Origin: Bacillota bacterium
GTDB lineage: Bacteria > Bacillota > Clostridia > Tissierellales > Gottschalkiaceae
Assembly: GCA_023420895.1 (NCBI GenBank)
Contig: JAEZUY010000009.1
Span: forward strand, 1-38,852
Reading direction: 5' to 3'
DNA: 38,852 bases
The notes beneath the pieces were generated by a model. The model did no database searches. It had not been told where the DNA came from and saw nothing but the letters and a program-made list of their open reading frames with translations. Below are positions 1-7,277 of this stretch, piece by piece (position 1 is the stretch's first letter; every line of letters begins with the position of its first letter). The position numbers were made by a program, and so were the translations under genes.

Positions 1-35
1 ATCGCTTGTAAAATAGCCATTCTTATTTTAAACAT
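1..35 (-). CDS. 5' fragment of an unidentified minus-strand gene, cut by the window edge
   Basis: Eleven codons are visible, reading MFKIRMAILQA, with no stop before the edge. An SD-like AAGGAAGG sits at 43-36, directly against the first ATG (35-33). A second in-frame ATG (20-18) lies 15 nt from that SD. Neither spacing is ideal, so the start is uncertain. A TATAAT box on the minus strand at 57-52 would give a very short 5' UTR. Nothing can be said about function. It is the next gene downstream of metNIQ on the same strand. Confidence 0.3.
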   Translation of the reverse strand, partial: MFKIRMAILQA

Positions 36-51
36 CCTTCCTTAGTACAGT

Positions 52-57
52 ATTATA
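52..57 (-). promoter_or_regulatory. Possible -10 box for the gene cut at the window start
   Basis: TATAAT on the minus strand lies about 17 bp upstream of the partial gene's first ATG. No good -35 is present: the matching position (80-75, TGGAAC) falls inside one arm of the 71-166 inverted repeat. If it is real, the repeat overlaps this promoter. Confidence 0.3.
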
Positions 58-70
58 GCCTATTACGCAA

Positions 71-166
71 AAAAGTTCCAGCGATTAGAGAATTATTGTC
101 ATTTTTCATAGAATGGCTAAATTAACACATCTATAAGTATTTTCTCTAAAAATCGCTGGAACTTTT
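71..166. repeat. Long imperfect inverted repeat downstream of metQ
   Basis: The left arm at 71-92 (AAAAGTTCCAGCGATT then AGAGAA) is matched by the reverse complement at 141-166 (TTCTCT, a small bulge, then AATCGCTGGAACTTTT). About 48 nt of AT-rich sequence separates them. On the minus strand the far arm ends in a run of six T, so it could terminate metNIQ transcripts. The loop is very long for an intrinsic terminator, and a small MITE-like element or an operator for the next gene is possible. A 10-bp segment of the loop (110-119) is complementary to 14-23, at the start of the partial gene. Confidence 0.6.
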
Positions 167-243
167 ATTGTAAAATCAATACATTATTTATAACGCTAAA
201 TGATTTCTGTCAGCATCAAGTATGAATCAATATTATAAAATCA

Positions 244-1038
244 TTAGAATGAAGGAATAACTCCGCCTTCATAGTTATCTTCTATATATTTCTTTATTTC
301 ATCAGATTGAAGAGCATTCATAAGTTTTTTGATGTTTTCGTCGTTTTCATGTCCTTTTTTAACAACTACAACATTCGCATAAGGTGAATCTTTTTCTTCA
401 AGAAGAATAGCATCTTCAACTGGGTTGAAACCTGCTTCTAGAGCATAGTTTCCGTTTATAACTGAAGCGTCAACGTCTTCAAGAGTTCTTGAAAGCTGAG
501 CTGCTTCAAGCGGCTGTATTTCTATATTTTTAGGATTTTCAACTATATCCTTTTCAGTCGCATTGTATCCTGCATTTTCATCAAGTTTTATAAGTCCGTT
601 CTTTTCACGTATAAGAAGGGCTCTACCTCCATTTGTGGCATCGTTAGGTATAGATATTTTTGCTCCGTCAGGAAGTTCATCTATAGATTTTATTTTCTTT
701 GAATACAGTCCCATAGGCTCTATATGAACTTTTCCTACAGAAACAAGATCTGAACCTCTTTCTTCTATAAAGTTTTCAAGATAAGGTTCGTGCTGGAAGA
801 AGTTAGCATCTATTTCGCCGTTTTCAACTGCAAGATTAGGCTGAACATAGTCGCTGTAATCTTTTATTTCTAGAGTTACACCTTCTTCTTGAAGATTGTC
901 TTTAACCTGCTCAAGTATTTTTGAGTGCGGTTCAGGCGATGCTCCAACTGTTAAAGTGTTTGCATCATCGCTTCCTCCGCCGCATCCTACTAACGCAAGA
1001 CTTAGAGCAAGTGCAAGACCTGCAAATAGTTTTTTCAT
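244..1038 (-). CDS. metQ: D-/L-methionine-binding lipoprotein of the MetNIQ ABC importer
   Basis: This is the extracytoplasmic substrate-binding lipoprotein (NlpA/MetQ family) that passes methionine to the MetI permease. The 264-aa product starts with a lipoprotein signal peptide: KK, a hydrophobic stretch, then LVGC with the lipidated Cys near residue 19 and a Gly/Ser/Asp linker. Family signatures follow, including a YVQPNLAVENGEIDANFFQHEPYL segment and PNDATNGGRALL. The length is typical. An SD AGAGGAGA lies just before the ATG. It is the last gene of metN-metI-metQ, 10 nt after metI. The family is recognised with confidence; exact substrate (methionine enantiomers or sulfoxide) is inferred from family and operon. 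Confidence 0.95.
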   Translation of the reverse strand: MKKLFAGLALALSLALVGCGGGSDDANTLTVGASPEPHSKILEQVKDNLQEEGVTLEIKDYSDYVQPNLAVENGEIDANFFQHEPYLENFIEERGSDLVSVGKVHIEPMGLYSKKIKSIDELPDGAKISIPNDATNGGRALLIREKNGLIKLDENAGYNATEKDIVENPKNIEIQPLEAAQLSRTLEDVDASVINGNYALEAGFNPVEDAILLEEKDSPYANVVVVKKGHENDENIKKLMNALQSDEIKKYIEDNYEGGVIPSF

Positions 1039-1048
1039 AAAATCTCCT

Positions 1049-1711
1049 CTACTTTCTTTTATTTATTATGGATATAGAAATTTTATTTCCTATAACCTGT
1101 ATGATTTGAACAAGTAATATGATTACTACTACTGATATTACCATAATTTTGATTTCATATCTATAGTAACCGTATCTCATAGCGAGATCCCCAAGACCTC
1201 CTGCACCAATAGCTCCAGCCATAGCAGAATATCCTATAAGGTTTATTATTGTAAGGGTGATTCCACTGACTATAGAAGGAAGAGCTTCCGGTATAAGCAC
1301 TTTCTTTATAATCTCAAATGTAGTAGAACCCATTGACTGAGCAGCCTCTATAAGTCCCGGACTCACTTCTCTAAGTGAAGACTCGACAATTCTTCCAACG
1401 AATGGAAATGCTGAAATTGACAGAGGAACGATTATGGCTGCTGTTCCTGTAGTAGTTCCAACGATGAGTCTTGTGAATGGAATTATAGCAATCATAAGAA
1501 TCAGGAACGGGAAGGAACGCAGAATATTTACTATAGTTCCAAGTACTGAATTCAGCTTAGGCTTTTCCCATATACCGCCCTTTTCAGTCAAGAATAGAAG
1601 AACTCCAAGAGGAAGTCCCAGTATTACTGAAATAAGGGTAGAGAAGAATACCATTATTATTGTCTCTATAAGTGCAGGAATCATTAGTTCCAGTTCTAAA
1701 AAATCAGCCAT
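1049..1711 (-). CDS. metI: Methionine ABC transporter permease
   Basis: This is the membrane-spanning subunit of the methionine importer. The 220-aa protein has about five hydrophobic helices. The ABC permease coupling (EAA-type) loop is visible as EAAQSMGSTTFEIIKKVLIPEALP around residues 145-168. The ATG overlaps the end of metN by 8 nt, which suggests translational coupling, and an SD (GGAGGTGAT) lies within the metN 3' end. Its position between metN and metQ, both clear, supports the assignment. Confidence 0.95.
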   Translation of the reverse strand: MADFLELELMIPALIETIIMVFFSTLISVILGLPLGVLLFLTEKGGIWEKPKLNSVLGTIVNILRSFPFLILMIAIIPFTRLIVGTTTGTAAIIVPLSISAFPFVGRIVESSLREVSPGLIEAAQSMGSTTFEIIKKVLIPEALPSIVSGITLTIINLIGYSAMAGAIGAGGLGDLAMRYGYYRYEIKIMVISVVVIILLVQIIQVIGNKISISIINKRK

Positions 1712-2720
1712 TCCATATCACCTCCGTAGATATATTCTGTCTTTTAAGATCGGAGAGAGCATTTTCTATCTGTTCTTTTTCTCCGAGAAGCTGAATTATA
1801 AGGTGACCTACAGAAGTGTTCATAAGCTGGTCTATATCTCCAGAAACTATATTTACATCGATTCCGTGATTTTTGATAAGCTGAGAAACTACGGGTTCCT
1901 GAGCACTGTGTCCAAGGTATGAGATTTCTATAACCACAGATCCTGGAATTTTAGGTATCTTTGTCATAGTTTTGAGGTCAGGCTTAATTCCGAAAACGAA
2001 TTTTTTGGCAGTCTCAGTCTTAGGATTTGAAAATACCTCTTCAACTGTTCCTGATTCAATGACTGATCCGTTTTCCATTATAGCAACTCTGTCACAGATT
2101 TCTCTTATAACTTCCATCTGGTGAGTTATCATAACTATAGTTATACCGAGTCTGTCTCTTATATCTCTCAGAAGACTCAGAATTGAACTTGTTGTCTGAG
2201 GGTCAAGTGCTGAAGTCGCCTCATCACATAAAAGAATTTTAGGTTTGTTTGCAAGCGCTCTCGCTATTGCAACCCTCTGCTTCTGTCCTCCTGAAAGCTG
2301 TGCAGGATATACATTTTTCTTATCTGAAAGCCCTACAAGTTCCAGAAGTTCATCTATTCTGCTGTCCATATCAGCTTTGTTGTAGTCCGATATTTCGAGA
2401 GGATAGGCTATATTTCCTGCAACCGTTCTTGAAGAAAGGAGGTTGAAGTGCTGAAATATCATTCCTATCTGTTTTCTGGCATCTCTCAGGTCGGATTTTG
2501 ACATTGCTGTGATATCTTCGCCGTCTACTATCACTTTTCCAGAGGTAGGCTCTTCAAGTCTGTTTATAGTTCTTACAAGTGTTGATTTTCCCGCACCGCT
2601 CAGCCCTATAATTCCAAAGATTTCGCCTTTTTCTATATTAAGAGTGACATCGTTAACAGCGTTTACATTTTTTCCGTCTTTAATTTTGAATATTTTGCTT
2701 AAAGACTCTATTTTTATCAA
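1704..2720 (-). CDS. metN: Methionine ABC transporter ATP-binding protein
   Basis: This is the cytoplasmic ATPase of MetNIQ. Walker A is GLSGAGKST near residue 39, the ABC signature is LSGGQKQR, and Walker B is ILLCDEATSALDPQ. A C-terminal ACT-like NIL domain (about residues 255-338) is the methionine-sensing domain that inhibits transport in this family. I place the start at TTG 2720, giving MIKIESLSK, which fits the family N-terminus and sits 8 nt from SD AGGTGG (2734-2729). ATG at 2726 has only 2 nt spacing, and two GTG codons lie further upstream. It is first in the operon. Confidence 0.94.
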   Translation of the reverse strand: MIKIESLSKIFKIKDGKNVNAVNDVTLNIEKGEIFGIIGLSGAGKSTLVRTINRLEEPTSGKVIVDGEDITAMSKSDLRDARKQIGMIFQHFNLLSSRTVAGNIAYPLEISDYNKADMDSRIDELLELVGLSDKKNVYPAQLSGGQKQRVAIARALANKPKILLCDEATSALDPQTTSSILSLLRDIRDRLGITIVMITHQMEVIREICDRVAIMENGSVIESGTVEEVFSNPKTETAKKFVFGIKPDLKTMTKIPKIPGSVVIEISYLGHSAQEPVVSQLIKNHGIDVNIVSGDIDQLMNTSVGHLIIQLLGEKEQIENALSDLKRQNISTEVIWNG

Positions 2721-2756
2721 ATACATCACCACCTGTTATTACGATTATACATAATC

Positions 2757-2785
2757 ATTATAATACAAAATTGGGAAATTGTAAC
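2757..2785 (-). promoter_or_regulatory. Predicted metNIQ promoter
   Basis: On the minus strand GTTACA (2785-2780) and TATAAT (2762-2757) are separated by 17 bp, about 30 bp before the metN start. The implied 5' UTR is very short and holds no S-box or other SAM riboswitch, unlike many Firmicute methionine genes. Confidence 0.5.
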
Positions 2786-2810
2786 AATAAAAGATTTGAG
2801 TACAAATATT

Positions 2811-2840
2811 AAACCCCTGGATAATGGCGTCCAGGGGTTT
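2811..2840. terminator. Terminator-like hairpin
   Basis: A perfect 10-bp stem, AAACCCCTGG with CCAGGGGTTT, encloses a 10-nt loop. The tail is TTT(T) on the plus strand and TTTAATATTT on the minus strand, so both are weak for an intrinsic terminator. It sits upstream of the metN promoter. It therefore does not end a visible gene on either strand and may end an unrecognised minus-strand RNA from the 2.85-3.5 kb stretch. Confidence 0.5.
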
Positions 2841-2869
2841 TGGCAGTTTGTTAGTAAGGAGTGTAAAAA

Positions 2870-2887
2870 ATAATATATATGAAATAG
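2870..2887. repeat. 18-bp direct repeat, copy 1
   Basis: ATAATATATATGAAATAG followed by TTTCCTGCA. It is identical over 18 bp to 3282-3299, where CCTGCA follows directly, so a 3-nt indel separates otherwise matching sequence. Confidence 0.7.
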
Positions 2888-3281
2888 TTTCCTGCATAAA
2901 TTAATTAGGACTGCAGTTATGAACAGTCCAGAGACAAGAACATAAAGCTCGGCAGCAGCGTCTCCAGCTTTATAAAGCTGAACAGCTTTTAGAACGGTTC
3001 TGAAAGTTTTCCGAGTCTGTTTTATAAATTCAGAACCAATGGCAGAAACAGCGCAGTTCAGCTAAAACTCTCCTTCCGATAAAAGAGTTTTCCTGTTCAT
3101 AAAGCAGTTCTGATTCTAATGGCACATTAAAAAGGAAAAAGTACTGCATACGGATATTACGAGGGTAGATTTCAAGGGAGTGAGTACTGTATTTTTAAAG
3201 GTAGATAGAGGTTTGTATCTCAAAAGTCTTGAATCAGCAGCACTTTTATCCAGTTATTCCAATTCTCAGTTCGCAGCTGAG

Positions 3282-3299
3282 ATAATATATATGAAATAG
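3282..3299. repeat. 18-bp direct repeat, copy 2
   Basis: This is the second copy of the 2870-2887 sequence, 412 bp downstream, followed by CCTGCAATGAGG. Read on the minus strand both copies sit in an open frame containing ISYIL, with the indel being one codon, so a coding origin is conceivable. Confidence 0.7.
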
Positions 3300-3579
3300 C
3301 CTGCAATGAGGCCATTGAATCCAAAAAATTTATTTAGTTCCTCCGATTTTCATTTCAAAGTCTGATCTTTACAGGTGGGCATAGAATTCAAACAGTTTTT
3401 ATGAGAAAACCGGAAGAACGAGGCTGTTTATGGATTAAAGATTTATTAATAGATTGCTTGTTGCTTTATATCTTTCTATAAGTCAATTCTAGTACAGGGA
3501 TATTATCTCTAAGTAATAATAAGATTAATTTTTATGAACTGAATGTTAAGTTTATGTTATATCAGAAATCTCAAATTCA

Positions 3580-3608
3580 TTGATTTTTGAACGATTGCAT
3601 GATAAGAT
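3580..3608 (+). promoter_or_regulatory. Predicted pyr operon promoter
   Basis: TTGATT (3580-3585), a 17-bp spacer and TAAGAT (3603-3608). The predicted transcription start, near 3615, falls just before the PyrR-binding hairpin, as expected for an attenuator-controlled leader. Confidence 0.65.
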
Positions 3609-3618
3609 TTTATTAAGG

Positions 3619-3780
3619 AACCTTTAATCTGATCCAGAGAGGTTAGGAAGGAAAAAAACGTAATAATAGTGGTAGCTCATAGTTTGGCAGGAAATATTTA
3701 AATTTAATATTATTTCAGCAATTGTGGGCGTTTTTTGTGCGACTATATACGCCTTCCATCTATGTGGAAGGCTTTTTTAT
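3619..3780 (+). promoter_or_regulatory. PyrR-dependent transcription attenuator of the pyr operon
   Basis: The PyrR-binding loop consensus is present as ATCCAGAGAGGTT (3632-3644), with AACCT (3619-3623) pairing to AGGTT (3640-3644) as the anti-antiterminator. Downstream GGAAGG (3646-3651) can pair with CCTTCC (3752-3757), and AAAAAAACG (3652-3660) with CGTTTTTT (3729-3736), forming an antiterminator. The competing terminator is GCCTTCCA (3751-3758) with TGGAAGGC (3765-3772) followed by TTTTTT. By analogy with Bacillus, PyrR with UMP would stabilise the first hairpin and allow termination. pyrR is not in this window. Confidence 0.88.
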
Positions 3781-3831
3781 TGCAGTAAAACAGGTTAATC
3801 TCGGATCAAATTCTTTTTACGGAGGGGCAAT

Positions 3832-4755
3832 ATGTTAAAAGGAAGACATTTGTTAGAACCTATGGATTTGAGTAATGAGGAGCTTGAAGAGATATTCAGC
3901 TTAGCATCAGACATTATCGACAATCCTGAGAATTATACAGAAACATGCAAAGGAAAGCTTATGGCTTCTCTTTTCTATGAACCGAGCACTAGAACTAGAC
4001 TGAGCTTTGAATCAGCGATGTATAGACTGGGCGGTCAGGTTGTCGGTTTTTCAGAACCGGGATCATCTTCGGTTACTAAAGGAGAGAGCATAGCTGATAC
4101 TATAAGAACAGTGAGCTGCTACGCGGACATAGCAGTTATGAGACACCCGAAAGAAGGGGCTCCGAGAGTGGCTTCAATGTATTCGGAAATTCCTGTTATA
4201 AATGCAGGAGACGGGGGTCACCAGCACCCGACACAGACTCTTACAGATCTTCTTACAATAAAGAAAACTAAAGGAGAGATAAAAAATCTTACGATAGGAT
4301 GCTGCGGTGACCTGAAATTCGGAAGAACGGTTCACTCATTAATAAAAGCGCTTTCAAGATATGAAAATATAAATTTTGTGCTTATATCGCCGGAAGAACT
4401 TAAGATTCCGGAATATATAAAGAAAGAAATTTTAGTGAAGAACGGAATCGGATTTGAAGAAGTGGAGAGTCTTGAAGACAATATTTCGAAGCTGGACATA
4501 CTTTATATGACTAGAGTTCAGAAAGAGAGATTCTTCAACGAAGAAGACTATGTAAGACTGAAAGACAGCTATATACTGAATAAAGAAAAAATGAAGCAGG
4601 CCAGAGAAGACATGATAATTCTTCACCCGCTTCCAAGAGTGAATGAGATAGATTATGAAATAGACAGTGATCCTAGAGCATACTATTTCAAGCAGGCTAA
4701 GAATGGAATGTTCGTGAGAATGGCGCTTATAGCTAAACTACTGGGGGTGTTGTAA
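3832..4755 (+). CDS. pyrB: Aspartate carbamoyltransferase, catalytic chain
   Basis: It condenses carbamoyl phosphate with L-aspartate to carbamoyl aspartate, the committed step of pyrimidine synthesis. The 307-aa protein carries the carbamoyl-phosphate motif STRTR (residues 52-56), the Ser80/Lys83 loop contributed to the neighbouring subunit, HPTQTLTDLLTI, and HPLPRVNEI in the aspartate domain. The length is normal. SD GGAGGGG lies 7 nt upstream of ATG. It is first in the operon behind the PyrR attenuator, one nucleotide before pyrI. The adjacent regulatory chain implies a class B (c6r6-type) holoenzyme rather than the stand-alone trimer of Bacillus. Confidence 0.97.
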   Translation: MLKGRHLLEPMDLSNEELEEIFSLASDIIDNPENYTETCKGKLMASLFYEPSTRTRLSFESAMYRLGGQVVGFSEPGSSSVTKGESIADTIRTVSCYADIAVMRHPKEGAPRVASMYSEIPVINAGDGGHQHPTQTLTDLLTIKKTKGEIKNLTIGCCGDLKFGRTVHSLIKALSRYENINFVLISPEELKIPEYIKKEILVKNGIGFEEVESLEDNISKLDILYMTRVQKERFFNEEDYVRLKDSYILNKEKMKQAREDMIILHPLPRVNEIDYEIDSDPRAYYFKQAKNGMFVRMALIAKLLGVL

Positions 4756-4756
4756 T

Positions 4757-5194
4757 ATGTCAATGAGTATTAACAGTATTAAACAGGGAATAGTTATCGA
4801 CCATATTAAAGCAGGACAGGGAATAAAAATATACAACTATCTGGGTCTTGATGATGCTGAATTTACAGTTGCTCTTATAAAGAATGCTCAGAGCAGCAAA
4901 CAGAAAAGAAAAGATATAATAAAGATAGAAAATGCTATAGATTTGGATTTCACAGTTTTAGGACTTATAGATCCTGATCTTACTATAAATATAATTGAAG
5001 ACGAAAAAATCAAGAAAAAAATAAAGCTCAATATACCTGAAAAAGTAGTGGATATAATAAAATGCAAAAATCCGAGATGTGTAACATCAGTAGAAAAGAA
5101 CATACCTCATATATTCCTGCTTTTAGATAAGGAAACAGGAGAATACAGATGCAGTTACTGTGACGAGGTATATACTTTTTCGGAGGTGGAATAG
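4757..5194 (+). CDS. pyrI: Aspartate carbamoyltransferase, regulatory chain
   Basis: This 145-aa subunit binds effector nucleotides (CTP/ATP in the family) and holds PyrB trimers together through a zinc site. Cys103, Cys108, Cys132 and Cys135 show the C-x4-C ... C-x2-C spacing of the E. coli regulatory chain. The N-terminal allosteric domain contains KIYNYLGL. Two in-frame ATGs (4757, 4763) follow SD GGGGGTG at the pyrB end. Allosteric behaviour in this organism is inferred from family only. Confidence 0.96.
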   Translation: MSMSINSIKQGIVIDHIKAGQGIKIYNYLGLDDAEFTVALIKNAQSSKQKRKDIIKIENAIDLDFTVLGLIDPDLTINIIEDEKIKKKIKLNIPEKVVDIIKCKNPRCVTSVEKNIPHIFLLLDKETGEYRCSYCDEVYTFSEVE

Positions 5195-5195
5195 T

Positions 5196-6395
5196 ATGGA
5201 ACTTTTGATAAAAAATGCAAATATAGTGGACTGGTCTCAGAATTTTAAAGGAGATATCTATATAAAAGATGGAATAATCTCAGAGATGGGTATAAATATA
5301 GAGAGGGAATGTGAAACTGTTGATGCTGAAGGTTATACACTAATGCCGGCATTCACAGATATGCATGTTCACTTCAGAGAACCCGGTTTTGAATATAAGG
5401 AAGATATTGAAACAGGAAGCAGAGCGGCAGTAAGAGGAGGATTCACGACTGTGAATCTGATGGGTAACACTAATCCTGTATGCAGTTCTATGGAAACTGT
5501 AGACTATGTTTTAAAAAGAGGAGAGGAAGTAGGACTTATAGACATACATCAGTGTATTACTATAACTGAAAACTTTGACGGAAAAACTCTTTCTCACCTT
5601 GACAATATAGACACTGAAAAAGTTAAGATAATAACTGATGATGGAAAAGGTGTAATAAACTCAAAAACTATGCTCGATGCTATGATAAAGGCTGAAGAGA
5701 TGGGACTGATAGTAGGAGTTCACGCAGAAGATATGGAGATAACTCCTTATTCTTACAGAATATCTGAAAATATAGAAACTATAAGAGATATAGAGCTTGC
5801 TAAGGCTACAGGTGCAAGACTTCATTTAGAACACGTGAGCACTAAGGAAGCTATGGAATATATAGTGGAAGCTAAAATGAAAGGCTTTGAAAATATAACT
5901 TGCGAAGTTGCTCCTCACCATATATATTTCTCATCTGATGAAGAGAACTACAGAGTCAACCCTCCGATAAGAGAAAAAGACGATGTGGAATATCTTCTTT
6001 CAGCAATAGAAGACGGATTTGTGGACATGATAGCTACAGACCACGCACCTCACTCTAAAGAAGATAAAGAAAAGGGTGCGCCGGGCATGGTCGGAATTGA
6101 AACCGCTTTCAATGTTGCATATACTAAATTAGTTCTTGAAAGAGGGATAAGTCTTAACCATCTTTCAGAAATGATGAGCAAGAATCCGGCAGAGCTTCTT
6201 GGAATAAACAAAGGTGAAATAAAACCTGGAACTGAAGCGGATTTAGTTCTTGCAGATCTCGATAAAGAGATCACAGTGGACAGCAGTGAATTTGCTTCGA
6301 AAGGTAAAAACACACCTTTTGAAGGACATAAATTCTACGGAGAGATACTTAAAACTTATAAAGCCGGGAAATTAGTATATTCGAAAGGGGAATAA
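5196..6395 (+). CDS. pyrC: Dihydroorotase
   Basis: It cyclises carbamoyl aspartate to dihydroorotate. The 399-aa protein is a class I amidohydrolase. Metal ligands appear in DMHVHFREPG (His57, His59), HAED and CEVAPHH, and the catalytic Asp is near residue 282 in ATDHAPHSKED. The GTTTVNLMGNTNP-like loop follows the first metal motif. I start at ATG 5196, which follows SD CGGAGGTG in the pyrI tail and gives the expected MELLIKNANIVD. The frame is open further upstream, but that would overlap pyrI. Gap to pyrI is 1 nt. Confidence 0.97.
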   Translation: MELLIKNANIVDWSQNFKGDIYIKDGIISEMGINIERECETVDAEGYTLMPAFTDMHVHFREPGFEYKEDIETGSRAAVRGGFTTVNLMGNTNPVCSSMETVDYVLKRGEEVGLIDIHQCITITENFDGKTLSHLDNIDTEKVKIITDDGKGVINSKTMLDAMIKAEEMGLIVGVHAEDMEITPYSYRISENIETIRDIELAKATGARLHLEHVSTKEAMEYIVEAKMKGFENITCEVAPHHIYFSSDEENYRVNPPIREKDDVEYLLSAIEDGFVDMIATDHAPHSKEDKEKGAPGMVGIETAFNVAYTKLVLERGISLNHLSEMMSKNPAELLGINKGEIKPGTEADLVLADLDKEITVDSSEFASKGKNTPFEGHKFYGEILKTYKAGKLVYSKGE

Positions 6396-6398
6396 TTA

Positions 6399-7262
6399 AT
6401 GATAATAGACAGACTTTTTGAAACAGTTGAGAAAAAAGGACATGTATGTGTAGGACTGGATACAGACTATTCATATGTGCCTGAATTTATTGCGAAGAAA
6501 CATGAAAATATATCTGATGCTATATTCGAATTCAATAAAAAGATAATAGACAGCACTAAAGAGTTTGCAGCATGTTTTAAAGTTCAGATAGCTTATTACG
6601 AAGCTTACGGACTTGAAGGAATGCTTGCTTATAAAAAGACTCTTGAGTATCTTAGAAATGAAAAAGAGATTATAATTGCAGATATAAAAAGAGGAGATAT
6701 TTCAAAAACTGCGGAAATGTATGCAAAAGGTCATTTCGAAGGAGATTTTGAAGCAGATTTCATAACATTAAGTCCTTATATGGGACTCGACAGTATCGAG
6801 CCTTATCTTGACTATGTTAAGAATAAAAACAAGGGAATATTCGCTCTTATAAGAACTTCTAATGAAGGTGCAAAAGATATAGAGTATATAGAAACTTCTA
6901 CAGGTTCAAGAGTTTATACTGAAGTAGGTAAAAAAATTCAGAAACTTGGAGAAGATTATCTTGGAGAATGCGGATACAGTTCACTTGGAGGAGTTGTAGG
7001 ATGCACTCATAAAGAAGAAGGAATAGAGCTTAGAAATACTTTAGACAAGACTTTCTTCCTGATACCTGGATATGGCGCTCAGGGAGGAGGAGCTAAAGAT
7101 GTTGCTCCGTATCTTAAAGACGGAAATGGAGGAGTTGTAAACTCTTCAAGAGGAATACTTCTTGCATATAAGAAAGCTGACGGGAAACCTGAAGAATTCG
7201 ATTTATATGCAAGAGAAGAAGCCAAGAAGATGCAGGAGGCAATAATAAAAGAAGTAAGATAA
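6399..7262 (+). CDS. pyrF: Orotidine 5'-phosphate decarboxylase, type 2
   Basis: It decarboxylates OMP to UMP, the last step of the pathway. The 287-aa length and MIIDRLFETVEKKGHVCVGLDTD start match the longer type 2 subfamily. The catalytic DIKRGD is at residues 95-100 (Lys97 in the charged network). A phosphate-binding end, PGYGAQGG, is visible near residue 225. SD AAGGGGA lies before ATG. It sits three nt after pyrC and just before pyrK. Confidence 0.96.
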   Translation: MIIDRLFETVEKKGHVCVGLDTDYSYVPEFIAKKHENISDAIFEFNKKIIDSTKEFAACFKVQIAYYEAYGLEGMLAYKKTLEYLRNEKEIIIADIKRGDISKTAEMYAKGHFEGDFEADFITLSPYMGLDSIEPYLDYVKNKNKGIFALIRTSNEGAKDIEYIETSTGSRVYTEVGKKIQKLGEDYLGECGYSSLGGVVGCTHKEEGIELRNTLDKTFFLIPGYGAQGGGAKDVAPYLKDGNGGVVNSSRGILLAYKKADGKPEEFDLYAREEAKKMQEAIIKEVR

Positions 7263-7277
7263 CAAGGGGTGAGGCTA

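Larger units (their letters stand above)
2841..3579. other. Gene-free, hairpin-rich intergenic stretch
   Basis: No credible gene is visible on either strand. Several self-complementary segments are packed between about 2905 and 3110: GGACTG/CAGTCC, the palindrome CAGCTTTATAAAGCTG, AGCTGAAC/GTTCAGCT enclosing GGTTCTGAA/TTCAGAACC, and AAAACTCT/AGAGTTTT. CTCAG/CTGAG pairs at 3265-3281. An 18-bp direct repeat occurs at 2870 and 3282. The stretch could be a structured non-coding RNA or a decayed gene. I recognise no RNA family. Confidence 0.5.

Noticed and set aside
2741..2850. SAM riboswitch upstream of metN
   Set aside because: The hairpin here lies upstream of the predicted promoter, and no S-box core sequences are present.
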